Shown here: positions 1-9,158 of the stretch, one piece after another
Layout of the letters: each line of letters opens with the position of its first letter
Position numbering within the stretch: the stretch's first letter is position 1
NCBI GenBank assembly: GCA_033977485.1
Contig: CM066993.1
Location: forward strand, 72,022,864-72,086,863
From: Hydrangea macrophylla
Lineage: Eukaryota; Streptophyta; Magnoliopsida; Cornales; Hydrangeaceae
Direction of reading: 5' to 3'
Length of the DNA stretch: 64,000 nucleotides
Notes under the pieces: generated by a model
Seen by the model: only the letters and a program-made list of their open reading frames with translations
What the model was told of the DNA's origin: nothing
The model's database searches: none
Made by a program: the position numbers and the translations under genes

Positions 1-84
1 GAGCAAAAATGTTTTCGACAAACTAATTTATACATCTTAGACTTTTAGTCCTGGAATCATGGTTGGCTTCCAAATGGAACCTTA

Positions 85-328
85 GGCCTCGTTTGTTTCG
101 CAGGATTAAGGAGGGGATAGAGGGGGATTGGATTAATAGTCCCATTTAATTGAGTAATCCAGTGTTTGGCAAGACCATTTTGCTCGGGACTAATTGCCCA
201 TTTTAAAATAATAGTCCCCCATATGGAGGACTAAGTTATACCATAGGGAATGTGGTATTATTAGTCCCAGGACTATCCATTAAATGAGACTAATTGTCCA
301 ATCCCCCCTCTGACATCCAAATGTGGCC
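85..328. mobile_element. Tourist-like MITE (PIF/Harbinger type)
   Basis: A 244 bp non-coding element with imperfect inverted ends. The left arm reads GGCCTCGTTTG and the right end reads AATGTGGCC. Further in, GGATTGGATTAATAGTCCC pairs with the reverse complement GGATTGGACAATTAGTCTC. It is flanked by TTA at 82-84 and 329-331, the 3-bp target duplication typical of PIF/Harbinger MITEs. Confidence 0.7.
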
Positions 329-331
329 TTA

Positions 332-541
332 ATGTTTGGGTTGTGTCAATTGAAATTGAAATCAAATATGTTAATGTTATAAAACTAGTAATAAAAGTAA
401 TCAAACAAAGGGACACATATTTCACGTGGTTCGGCAATTTGCCTACGTCCATTGCGGAGGGGGATCATCTTTGATTATTGATGGAATTTATACAACTCAA
501 GCACTCACTCCCAGTATATCAGAACACAGATATTATTTCTC
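332..541. other. Spacer with a retrotransposon-like motif
   Basis: No gene seen. The stretch around 422-460 (ACGTGGTTCGGCAATTTGCC, then TACGTCCA) resembles a segment often met in small plant LTR elements, but no LTR boundaries or partner copy could be found. Confidence 0.3.
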
Positions 542-724
542 GAGTAATGCTAGAGTCACAAAAGAGTCACAAAGAGATGCTCACAAAAGGATGTGGCATC
601 CCATGTGGCACCCATGTGGCAGTAGGACCCATCACACTTAACTCTGCCACATGGGTGACACATGTGCTGCCACATCCTTTTGTGAGCATCTCTTTGTGAT
701 TCTTTTGTGATTCTAGCATTACTC
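542..724. mobile_element. MITE of the GAGTAATGC family
   Basis: A 183 bp long-armed inverted repeat. It opens with GAGTAATGCTAGAGTCACAA and closes with the complementary ...GATTCTAGCATTACTC. The arms are about 55 bp, with GATGCTCACAAAAGGATGTG repeated in reverse on the other side. The flanks share TTATTT. At least three other copies with the same terminal motif occur in the window (1472, 34896, 35584). All reading frames here are shadows of the arms. Confidence 0.75.
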
Positions 725-1471
725 TTATTTTTTTCTGCTTTCTATCTCTCTCTTCTATCAGTGTTTCTCTTGCTTTTGTATCTATATATATATATATATA
801 TCTACCAATATGCATACCCTGAAGTCCCTTTTATAGAGTTCACAAAGGAGACGAGGAGAAATTTGTGGCTAAAATTATACACAAGATGTGATTGAAATCA
901 CATAGCATTAATTGAGAGGGAGTAAAAGTCTTGAAGCATTTAATGGGGAAGGCAACCATATTAGTTCATAACAAGTAAGAATATATATATATATATATGC
1001 TAGTTTTGAAGCTCGTGCGATGCACGAGATATGTGATTGTAATCAGTTTGATATTTTGAGCAAAAAATAAATAAAAATCAGTTTGATGTATTTATTAGAG
1101 TCCGTTTGTCTGTGCAAATGTTTATGCGATTTTAATCATGATTGGTAGATGGGCTTAAAAGTAGAACTACTTATTATGGATTGGGTGTTTGGTTGATATG
1201 TTGTGCAACTGCTTATGTTGTCAAAATAGCATATGAATGTGTTTGGTTCCATGATAGTAGAACATGGTTTTGAGTATACAAATATCAATTATGCCCTTAG
1301 ATTATAATATTTCCATGTTATTAAAATGCCAATAATTAATTTTAATTCTATAAATAGTCCAATAGATCTTTCGAAATCATGTTAGTAGTATTTCATGCAT
1401 GTGAATGAAATAATTAATGTTTCGTTTAAAATTTGAATTTTTTTAATATAGACACATAAAATATGATGGGT
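725..1471. other. AT-rich spacer
   Basis: No gene seen. Contains two short (TA)n tracts near 782-802 and 982-998. Confidence 0.6.
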
Positions 1472-1648
1472 GAGTAATGCTATGCTTCACAAATTTTAAT
1501 TTACATCCCGAATAGGTTCCCAATACATGTGGTAGTGGACTCACTTGATTTTAATTTGAGAATTTCTACCATTATTGAGAGTGAGCTCACTATCACATGT
1601 GTTGAGAACACATTTAAGACACAAAATTTGTAAGGCATAACATTACTC
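1472..1648. mobile_element. MITE of the GAGTAATGC family
   Basis: A 177 bp inverted repeat. The left end GAGTAATGCTATGC, followed by TTCACAAATTTT, faces AAAATTTGTAAGGC and ATAACATTACTC at the right end. No clear target duplication is visible, so this copy may be older than the other members. Confidence 0.6.
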
Positions 1649-2674
1649 ATAACAATTATTTCGTAGAAGGGATACAAAAGTAAATTAGTAGATCTCACAA
1701 AATGCGATAAGAAATAAGCTACCCCAAGTCTACTTATAGCTGATCACAAGAGTTCACGTTCAAAAGGTGGGGTCCACCATAAATGGTATGGTAATCAAAC
1801 ACTTACCAATCTGCTTATGGGTTTGGATCGTGCGATAGGTGTAACAGAACACAGAGACAAACAAGGTCTTAGTTGAGACTTATGAGATACGTTGTCTTAC
1901 AATCTGAACATAATCTGTGATCAACAAACTTATTTGACATTTTGTGAAAGAACTTCTAAATTATTCAATTATGATAGATGCGCGGCTCGAGAAAACTACC
2001 AAATTACTATTATAAAATTGCAATATGTAATAGTCCACATGTTCGAGTCAACTTAACTCAACTATAATTGAGGGATAATTAAATAATTTTATATGTTATT
2101 CTGTTTAAGAGCTTATTTTCAAAAGAGGATTTTTTTTTTTTGAACACCAATGGCCTCCATCTTCACATGTGCTCCATTTTATCCCCATTTTACAATTATT
2201 ATATAAACACAATAATTTTAGGATGGGACTATTCTCACCACCTTTTTTGTTATATACTCCACTTTTTCTTTATTTTAATAGTTTGTAAACACTAAAATCA
2301 CTTATTCTCCTAAAAAATTACACTTTTTTTAATATGCCCAAAATACCCTTTAAAAGTCAATCGGTGTCTATTGCTCTAAAAACAATAGTGGTTTAGGCAT
2401 GCCAATCTCATTTAGGCATACCTTAAGCCATGAAAATTTAAAAAATCAATAACAAAATTAACAGAAAAAATGATTCATAAAAACAAAAAAAAAAAAAAAT
2501 TGATGCTAACAAGCTCGTCTAGCTCAATCACTTCCTCAAAGAAAGTTTAGGACAAACTGCAGTAATAAAAGTCAAAACTTAGGGGTATTTTCATTTTTTG
2601 CAAATCAATCACTACTTGACACACACTATTCACTACTCCATTATGAGATTTCAGAAAAATGATGTCTTTTTCGG
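1649..2674. other. Spacer without recognisable gene
   Basis: AT-rich sequence with short homopolymer runs (T near 2132-2142, A near 2484-2499). Nothing coding or structured was recognised. Confidence 0.5.
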
Positions 2675-2685
2675 CCATTTCTGGG

Positions 2686-2912
2686 GAATTTTTTACCCGA
2701 AGCTTCATAACCCGGGTAATATATCCCTGACCCGTCACTGTTTCAACTTATTTCCCAAACCCATCACTTTTCCAGAAGTCGCTACTCCAACTAACGACTT
2801 CAGACCAACTCAGTTCAGCCTGAAATCGCTATTTGAAATAGCGATTTGACTTCAACCCGAAGCTGCTACTTAAAGTAGCGTTTTCATTAGAACTCGCCAC
2901 TTGAACTAGCGA
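2686..2912 (+). repeat. Left terminal inverted repeat of the MULE
   Basis: About 225 bp, matching the reverse complement of 8885-9108 almost perfectly in its outer part. It holds a series of short palindromes: CGCTATTTGAAATAGCG at 2827-2843, GCTACTTAAAGTAGC at 2865-2879 and CGCCACTTGAACTAGCG near 2894-2910. These are candidate transposase-binding sites. Confidence 0.88.
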
Positions 2913-3042
2913 TTTCATCAGCAGCTAAATTCCCAGCAGTCTGTGACACATTTAGCAGCAGCTCCCTGCTATATGTCCAACATAATTTTATTTTCATAAT
3001 TGAACCACCAAGCATTATTAATCCAACATTATCAACATAATG

Positions 3043-3360
3043 TGGGAGAGAGATAGAGACATAGGTGCGAGAGAGATAGAGAGAGTGGGAGATAGAGATA
3101 GAGAGATAGAGGGAGAGTGAGTGGGAGAGAGAGATAGAGAGAGATAGTGGGAGAGAGAGATGGAGAGAGAGTGAGGGGGAGAGAGATAGAGAGAGTTGAG
3201 AGATAGAGACAGAGAGATAGAGAGAGAGTGAGGGAGAGGGGGAGAGAGAGATAGTGGGAGAGATAGAGAGATGGAGAGAGTGAGGGGGAGAGAGATAGAG
3301 AGAGTGGGAGATAGAGACAGAGAGATAGAGAGAGAGAGGGAGGGGGAGAGAGATAGAAGA
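3043..3360. repeat. GA-rich low-complexity subterminal tract
   Basis: Imperfect (GAGAGATA)n sequence just inside the left TIR. The 165-codon minus-strand frame across it is a Leu/Ser repeat artefact. Confidence 0.85.
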
Positions 3361-3449
3361 AAATAAAATTATATATATATACAAATGTGTAATTGTTTAT
3401 TTATAATACATCAAAAAACAAAGGTGTAATTATTTGTGGATCCTATGGA

Positions 3450-3725
3450 CTATCTTTGTTTATAATGTGTCCCACACCACGGAACTTTCTTCGTTCTCTT
3501 AGGCCTACCCTCTTCCTGTGGTGGATCCTCCACTAGTGGAACCTCCTCACGTGGCTGGATGACCTGCGATACCCCTCTCCCTCTGCGGCCATGACGACCT
3601 CTACCCCTAGCGTAAACTGAACGTATCGGAGGTCGTCGCTGAGACTCGGCCTGTGTCAAACCCTCATCCTGTGTCTCTGCCATGGTGGTATCATGTCCAG
3701 TCGTCTCTCTCACCTCCACCTGCAT
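3450..3725 (-). CDS. C-terminal tail of the MULE plant-mobile-domain protein
   Basis: This frame is in the same phase as the proline/glutamine-rich exon upstream, separated from it only by a TAG at 3735-3737. It encodes a hydrophilic tail with an Arg/Gly-rich patch (GRGRHGRRGRG) and ends in a basic stretch, RPKRTKKVPWCGTHYKQR. A short basic Cys-Gly-Thr-His ending is common in plant mobile domain proteins, so this looks like the true C-terminus cut off by a nonsense codon. Alternatively the TAG may be the real end and this frame untranslated. The apparent start Met at 3723-3725 is probably not a start. Confidence 0.6.
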   Translation of the reverse strand: MQVEVRETTGHDTTMAETQDEGLTQAESQRRPPIRSVYARGRGRHGRRGRGVSQVIQPREEVPLVEDPPQEEGRPKRTKKVPWCGTHYKQR

Positions 3726-3734
3726 CTCCTCTGC

Positions 3735-4307
3735 CTATACCTGCGTCAAACTCTCCACAATCGCCACAATCGCCGTGAACTCTGAAGCTGGATGTGGTGG
3801 CTGGATCGACGATGACGACGGTCCACCTGTATATGTGTACTGTGGGATGGAGAAGTCACGGACCGGAGATATACGGAACTCAGAGCCCCCTGGAGTGAAA
3901 GGCCTATAAACGTCGGCCGTATCATCATATGCATACACAGCAAGACCCTGATCATCTGGTGTATGTGGCTCAGACTCAGAGTGTGTAGATGGGTCTGTCT
4001 GCCCCTGAGACTGAGACTGAGGCTGAGAATGAGGATGCGTCTGAGGATGAGGCTGCGGCTGTGGCTGAGGATGCGTCTGAGGCTGAGGCTGAGGCTGAGG
4101 CTGAGGCTCTGCGACGCGGGGCACGAATACTGTGGAAGATGGAACAGCCCCGTCTAAACGTCGGTCCTCATGAACAGCCTGTAATGAATGCTCACTAATC
4201 GTACAAATCTCCTCTAATGCCGCCATCACCTCTAGAGGGACGGAATGAGGGCCGCCTGCTGCTAAACTAGCCAACACTAATCGTGCAACCTCATACACAC
4301 GAGTCAC
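3735..4307 (-). CDS. Low-complexity exon of the MULE plant-mobile-domain protein
   Basis: Fifth coding exon of the transposon gene, entered by a 3' splice site (TTTTTTTTCAG) ending at 4317, so coding starts at 4316 in phase 0. After a short helical part (TRVYEVARLVLASL) it turns into (Gln-Pro)n repeats encoded by GCTGAGGCTGAGG-type minisatellite DNA at about 4007-4107. It ends at TAG 3735-3737. The plus-strand Arg-Leu frames over the same DNA are shadows. The repeat tract probably varies in length between copies. Function beyond being a linker is unknown. Confidence 0.6.
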   Translation of the reverse strand: MTRVYEVARLVLASLAAGGPHSVPLEVMAALEEICTISEHSLQAVHEDRRLDGAVPSSTVFVPRVAEPQPQPQPQPQTHPQPQPQPHPQTHPHSQPQSQSQGQTDPSTHSESEPHTPDDQGLAVYAYDDTADVYRPFTPGGSEFRISPVRDFSIPQYTYTGGPSSSSIQPPHPASEFTAIVAIVESLTQV

Positions 4308-4354
4308 ACCATCCTCCTGAAAAAAATGGAAAGTTTAATTAAGTATTCCACATT

Positions 4355-4846
4355 TTATGGCATGTGCAGGATGGAAAATTTATATGTTGTACGATTAGGA
4401 AAACATCTCACCAGAACACCGCGAATCGTACCGACTGGCTGGAAGCCAACAGTCGGTGGATCTCTAACTGGTCCAATCAATCTACGTGTAATACGGCTAT
4501 ACCATATCATAGATGGGTCTAAGGCAAGCATCTGAGCTGCATCTGGAATACCTACCATAACATGCTGCAGCCGATGGTCCCAGAGCTCAACATACTCTCT
4601 ATGAAAGTGACTCCAGTCGGTATTCGCATGACCACGTCGATCAATGCGATGTAATGTCCTCATAGTATTACATGGATTTGGGACTACCTGCCTCATCCCA
4701 AACTGTCTCATCACTCTGTCGGGATGATGCCACTCAACCACGGCGTACACAATCAACGGACATCTGGCCATCCATGTACCCTGCCCAGCCCGACAGTACT
4801 GAGGTAACGAAGCGACTAGCTCAGCACTGTACGGCTGCCAAATCAT
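4355..4846 (-). CDS. Plant mobile domain, C-terminal exon of the MULE gene
   Basis: An open frame beginning MIWQPY. The first base (4846) follows a 3' splice site ending AG at 4847; the intron is 4847-4921 (75 bp, GTAAAT...AG). Coding probably runs to 4412, where the donor GTGAGA begins at 4411; the intron 4317-4411 (95 bp) then leads to the next exon in phase. The remaining codons to 4355 would be intron. The protein has the WQPY and VEWHHPDRVMRQFG-type signature of the second half of the plant mobile domain (PMD, also described as aminotransferase-like). The family is linked to silencing and differentiation in host proteins (MAIN/MAIL1) and is frequent in transposons. Its role in transposition is unknown. 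Confidence 0.72.
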   Translation of the reverse strand: MIWQPYSAELVASLPQYCRAGQGTWMARCPLIVYAVVEWHHPDRVMRQFGMRQVVPNPCNTMRTLHRIDRRGHANTDWSHFHREYVELWDHRLQHVMVGIPDAAQMLALDPSMIWYSRITRRLIGPVRDPPTVGFQPVGTIRGVLVRCFPNRTTYKFSILHMP

Positions 4847-4921
4847 CTATGAAACAATATATAAAAAATTAGCAACTTGAACAATAATGCAAATAACGGT
4901 TTAACTCTGCACATTATTTAC

Positions 4922-5175
4922 CTGCTCGGGCCTCATCTGGTCCAACTGGTCCTGAAAGTGACGCTGGACATGAGTAGGCACATCCCAAACTGAGAATCGG
5001 GTTAACCACCTAAAGTAATGACAAAATTGGTAGCACTTAAATGAATATACGAGTAATGAATAAAAATAATGTATAAAACAATGTAATTATACATACAACC
5101 CAATGGACCATCCTCTGGTACAGCTGCTGGTAAGGGGACTGGTCGGATATGGTTCAATCTCTCCCATGCCCAAAG
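4922..5175 (-). pseudogene. Small PMD exons with an apparent 2-base shift
   Basis: Two short exons missed by long-frame searches. Exon 5175-5093 begins LWAWERLNHIRPVPLPA and ends before a GTATAA donor at 5092. Exon 5011-4922 ends ...RHFQDQLDQMRPEQ before a GTAAAT donor at 4921, and its 3' splice site (CTTTAG) ends at 5012. The intron 5012-5092 is 81 bp. Within the second exon the family-like frame changes by two bases at a GTGTG run (plus-strand CACAC, 4979-4983). Either a microsatellite insertion broke the gene or another splice site is used. Confidence 0.55.
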
Positions 5176-7699
5176 CTGCGATTGATAATAATTGAGTTAA
5201 GTTATTTATGATAGACTGAACAATTGTAAAATATGCGTAATTCACAGAATTTACATAACACATAACCTGTAAAAGTATAAGTGGGTCGGATATCTCAACA
5301 GTGGTACGATGAGCTGCAGCACATAACTTACGGTATAGATATGCCAATGCTGCACTGCCCCAGCTATAGCCAGCATCAAAGTGTCGTAGATGTGGTAGAT
5401 ATATGAGGCTGACCTTGTTCCCAGACTTGTCTGGGAACAACGACCCTCCTATCAACATCATACAATAACATCGAGCCATCTGCTGAATAGTGGCGTCGTC
5501 GGCATGCTGAGCGATCTGGGGAGTGAAATGGTCCCGTATCGTAGTCAGTTGCAGTGAAGATCCTGAGATAGTGGCTAGGGGTGGCGTGAAATCGAGCAAC
5601 TCTTGACATAGCTCCTGCCACTGCTCCTTGGAGCATGAAACATCAATACCGGTAACCGCACGGCTATCGACTGGTAGGCCCAATATAATGCTGACGTCCT
5701 GCAGCGTGATCGTGGTCTCGCCGACAGGTAGGTGAAACGTGTGTGTCTCAACACGCCACCTCTCAACTAGGGTAGTGATCAAACCCCAATCATACTGTAT
5801 AAATGCAAGTTTATATGTGTCGTAGAACCCGATCTGTCTGATGTAATCTAATATGCGCTGATCTGGATCAGGACCTCGTCGTAAAACACCCTCAGAGCGC
5901 CGACAGTAAAGCTGACTCAAGATCTCACCATCCTTAATGGCGGATGACCGATGTGCGTCCTGTAATGTCATATGCCTAGATTTCTTAAGTACACCATTAA
6001 ACACCTCTGAGATGTTGGTTGTTCTCATACCGTACCGTCGTCCCCCGTTGTGGGCAATGGTCCATTTTTGGGCGGGAATTACATCAAGATACTCCCACGC
6101 CTTTGGATCAACCTTCTTAATCTCTTCCATGAACCCATTAAATTTACGGACTTGGTGGGTACTCCCAGCATTCCACACAAGTTTCTTTAGGTATGCATTT
6201 TTAAACTTTGTGGCGAAATTACTCTGCACATGCCAAAGGCAATAGCGATGATACCCATCGGGCTCGTGAAACCCTACATCATGCTCATTCACCGCAGAAA
6301 GGATGCCTCTATGTCGATCGAATATTAAACAAATGCCTTCTCTGCCAGGCACAACGTAGTCCCTTAGCAATTTCAGAAACCACGTCCATGTTTCAGCTTT
6401 CTCCTCGTCAACGATGGCAAATGCAAAAGGAAAAATTTGATCGTTTGCGTCTGTTCCCATAGCGATTAGTAATTTGCCCTTATATTTCCCATACAAGAAT
6501 GTGGCGTCGATACTTATGACGGGGCGACAGTGTTTGAACCCATCAATGGACGCCTTAAACGCCCAAAATACTCTTTCGAAGTTCTTTACAGTCGCACTAC
6601 CACCGTTCACGTAGAACCATTCAACAACTATTCCAGGATTATACTGTTGAATTACTGCCATGAACTTGGGCAATTCTGTGTATGATGTACACCAATCCCC
6701 AAATATCATTCCAATGGCTTTCTGTTTCTCATTCCACGCCTTCTTGTATGAGACAGTGTACAAATACTTATCTTTCACCTTTTGCAATAGCGCAGCGATG
6801 TTAATAGATGCGTCCTCCTTAATCATTGGCATTATGTCCCTAGCCACTAGCCGAGCATTTAGATTTCTATGACCAAGGTTCATCGTAGGGGACATACAAG
6901 TGTGGCTTTGCTCAACCTTTATGACTTCAAACATCCCGTGTCGTTTTAACCGTGCCCTTAGTTGCCAATTGCAACCTTGTGACGCCAATTCACATTTCAA
7001 CGACCAACGATCCGGACTAATTTGATCCACCGTGTACCGTTGATGTGTTCTTATTGAGTACAACTCCACAAATCTCTGAAGATCATCTTTGGTTTTGAAC
7101 ATCATACCCTTCACCAACTTGTCTCGATCTGGATTCCATTGCCTACCCTCAATGTTTGAAGCATAACATGCCTTTCCAGTATGGATGCCCAAGTCAAACG
7201 ATGTAAAAGTTGATGAATGAGGCTCATACAAAGCATTTTCAGGATTTATTTGGGCAGTCGGCTCAATATCTTCGATAACATCGTCTTCCTCATCCCCCCC
7301 AGTATACTCGTCTGCATGCACATCTTCTTCATCCAAGTTTTTCGGTGTCAAGTTGGTATCCATCCCTCTGTGTGCCCAATCATCACCATATCCGCAATCA
7401 TCTGAATCGAACTGCACATGAATTGGCCGTTCTGAAACAATGTCTTGTATCAGACTCCTGTAATCATTCTGACTGTTTTGCAATGCATTTAAGCAATCCA
7501 CATGTTGTGTAGACGTGGACGGCAATAACCCCTGTACAAACGGATTTGAGCTTTCGCCTTCTTGTGTCAACAGAGAGGTGTACGGCCCAATCCAGTCATC
7601 TAATGTTTGATGGGCCTCGGGAAGATTCTCTGTCTCGACATATAGATCCATAGAGTTTATAGCCGCATTGGTAGATGCTGTTTCTAGTATTACTTGCAA
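5087..7699 (-). CDS. MULE transposase fused in frame to plant mobile domain
   Basis: An 870-codon open frame. Residues 1-180 are an acidic linker. About 184-268 form a MuDR-type DNA-binding region (CELASQGCNWQLRAR, then HTC). About 395-570 form the DDE catalytic core: SIDATF (D398), FDRHRG (D461), the CLWHVQSNF C/H motif, and TNISEVFNGV (E565). The SWIM zinc finger expected after the core is absent. Instead, residue 581 onward (DAHRSSAIKDGE) starts a plant mobile domain, with ERWRVETHTFHLPVGE at about 646-661 and a GLP motif at about 674-676. Coding should leave at 5267: an intron 5176-5266 (GTTATG...CGCAG) joins to an exon at 5175 that resumes with LWAWERL. The called first codon is TTG; the frame stays open upstream to a TAA at 7745. 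The fusion implies one protein combining DNA cutting with PMD. Confidence 0.85.
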   Translation of the reverse strand: MQVILETASTNAAINSMDLYVETENLPEAHQTLDDWIGPYTSLLTQEGESSNPFVQGLLPSTSTQHVDCLNALQNSQNDYRSLIQDIVSERPIHVQFDSDDCGYGDDWAHRGMDTNLTPKNLDEEDVHADEYTGGDEEDDVIEDIEPTAQINPENALYEPHSSTFTSFDLGIHTGKACYASNIEGRQWNPDRDKLVKGMMFKTKDDLQRFVELYSIRTHQRYTVDQISPDRWSLKCELASQGCNWQLRARLKRHGMFEVIKVEQSHTCMSPTMNLGHRNLNARLVARDIMPMIKEDASINIAALLQKVKDKYLYTVSYKKAWNEKQKAIGMIFGDWCTSYTELPKFMAVIQQYNPGIVVEWFYVNGGSATVKNFERVFWAFKASIDGFKHCRPVISIDATFLYGKYKGKLLIAMGTDANDQIFPFAFAIVDEEKAETWTWFLKLLRDYVVPGREGICLIFDRHRGILSAVNEHDVGFHEPDGYHRYCLWHVQSNFATKFKNAYLKKLVWNAGSTHQVRKFNGFMEEIKKVDPKAWEYLDVIPAQKWTIAHNGGRRYGMRTTNISEVFNGVLKKSRHMTLQDAHRSSAIKDGEILSQLYCRRSEGVLRRGPDPDQRILDYIRQIGFYDTYKLAFIQYDWGLITTLVERWRVETHTFHLPVGETTITLQDVSIILGLPVDSRAVTGIDVSCSKEQWQELCQELLDFTPPLATISGSSLQLTTIRDHFTPQIAQHADDATIQQMARCYCMMLIGGSLFPDKSGNKVSLIYLPHLRHFDAGYSWGSAALAYLYRKLCAAAHRTTVEISDPLILLQVMCYVNSVNYAYFTIVQSIINNLTQLLSIAALGMGEIEPYPTSPLTSSCTRGWSIGLYV

Positions 7700-7747
7700 A
7701 CTTTTGTCATCAATTACTTCAAACGGTATAAACTTGGAAACCTGTTA

Positions 7748-7920
7748 TCCAAGAACCGATGGAAATCTACAAGTGAACTTCAAACGAACACTACTCTGAT
7801 GAACCCCCATTTTCTTGCAGACGTTTCTAACAAGTTCAGTGTATTCATCGTCCGTTCTCAGGCGAATGAAACTTCGACAGTGACTATCGTAGTATAGACC
7901 ATCCGCTCCAATGCATATGT
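7748..7920 (-). pseudogene. N-terminal part of the MULE transposase beyond an in-frame stop
   Basis: In the same frame as the transposase, upstream of TAA 7745-7747, the minus strand reads a PB1-like N-terminal module typical of plant MULE proteins (GLYYDSHCRSFIRLRTDDEY, later SVRLKFTCRFPSVLG). Reading continues after the stop as QVSKFIPFEVIDDKSLQ straight into the long frame. The TAA is therefore most simply a nonsense mutation. Upstream lies a run of about 14 C residues (7921-7934), and no clear start codon was found. Confidence 0.55.
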
Positions 7921-8493
7921 TTCCCCCCCCCCCAATACAGCATTATAGTAACAACACTGGCCATTTTAATACCTTCACATTTGCAAATTCGAGTGTAAGT
8001 AATCAATGGTAATTAAATACAAGGACTAATGTACCTTCCCATTTCTCAAATCGAAAACACTTCCTCGGTAATTTGTACTAAAGAATCGACTTTTGAAATT
8101 AATCTCTCCAAAAACATTGAGGTCTATATTAACCATTCTCTCTTAATTCTTTCTTTCAATCTTTTACACCGTGCCTATTTTTGTTCTTTCATCACTAAAT
8201 CCATGAATGAAACAAAAATATTCCATGTTTTCATAGGTATGTGTGGAAATGGCCAATTTCAATTACTATTTGGTCCCTAAACCATCAATGTATAAAACAA
8301 ATGTACATATAGTTGTGCTAAATTCTATGGTTTAATATGGTGGAATTTACTAATAATCGAAATCTAGATTTGGACATATTACCCACTGGTAGTTTGAAAA
8401 CTTTGTAATCTTTAACGGATAAATCAATCGGCATAACTATAAATCAATGACTTTCAATTAATACTATGACCCTAACAATTTGAATGGAAATGT

Positions 8494-8785
8494 GTCTCTG
8501 TATATATACATTGTCTCTGTGAGTATGTGTCTGTGTGGATGCATTATTATATCTGTGTGTGTATATGTATCTGTGTGTGTGTATATGTATCTGTGTGTGT
8601 ATGTGAATATGTATCTGTGTGTGTATGTGTGTGTATATGTATCTGTGTGTGAGTGTATATGTATCTGTGTGTGTGTGTATATATATATGTATCTGTGTGA
8701 GAGAGAGAGAGAGTGAGAGAGGCACCTGAGAGAGAGAGAGGGAGAGAGGCACCTGAGAGAGAGAGAGAGAGAGAGTGAGAGACCT

Positions 8786-8823
<38 letters not shown>

Positions 8824-8830
8824 ATATCTG
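8494..8830. repeat. GT-rich then GA-rich microsatellites inside the right MULE end
   Basis: (GTGTGTATATGTATCT)n followed by (GA)n with AGGCACCTGAGAG inserts at 8718-8757. All frames crossing it encode Ser/Leu or His/Thr repeats and are artefacts. Confidence 0.9.
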
Positions 8831-8884
8831 GTGTGAGAGGGAAGAAGAAGAAGATGCGGGTTCAAGTAGCGGCTCTGTTTGAAT

Positions 8885-9108
8885 CGCTAGTTCAAGTAGC
8901 GTTCTAATGAAAACGCTAGTTTAAGTAGCAGCTTTGGGTTGAAGTCAAATCGCTATTTCAAATAGCGACTTCAGGCTGAACTGAGTTGGTCTGAAGTCGT
9001 TAGTTGGAGTAGCGACTTCTGGAAAAATGATGGGTTTGGGAAATAAGTTGAAACAGTGACGGGTCAGGGATATATTACCCGGGTTATGAAGCTTCGGGTA
9101 AAAAATTC
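8885..9108 (-). repeat. Right terminal inverted repeat of the MULE
   Basis: Reverse complement of the left TIR. It carries CGCTAGTTCAAGTAGCG (8894-8910), CGCTAGTTTAAGTAGC (8919-8934) and CGCTATTTCAAATAGCG (8951-8967), the same type of spaced palindromes as the left arm. Confidence 0.88.
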
Positions 9109-9158
9109 CATTTCTGGGGGATGGTGGGACCCAAAACGTCATCATGTATATATATTGA

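Larger units (their letters stand above)
2686..9108 (-). mobile_element. Mutator-like transposon (MULE) with plant mobile domain gene
   Basis: A ~6.4 kb element bounded by long terminal inverted repeats. The sequence CCATTTCTGGGG occurs on both sides (2675-2686 and 9108-9119), so a 9-bp target duplication lies inside it; the exact edge is blurred by the G run of the TIR tip. Inside are GA/GT-rich subterminal tracts and, on the minus strand, a split transposase/plant-mobile-domain gene (7.9 to 3.45 kb). The outer ~190 bp of the two TIRs match at nearly every position. Lesions in the gene (TAA at 7745, a 2-base shift near 4979, TAG at 3735) suggest it no longer makes a full protein. Confidence 0.9.

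Noticed and set aside
2887..3384. 165-codon Leu/Ser-rich frame on the minus strand
   Set aside because: Read-through of a (GAGAGATA)n tract inside the MULE end.
3963..4198. Arg-Leu and Glu-Ala repeat frames on the plus strand
   Set aside because: Shadows of the Gln-Pro repeat exon on the other strand.
7921..7934. Poly-C run as a regulatory element
   Set aside because: Simple homopolymer near a decayed N-terminus; no supporting context.
8444..8865. Several overlapping His/Thr and Ser/Leu frames on both strands
   Set aside because: Microsatellite artefacts of GT and GA repeats.
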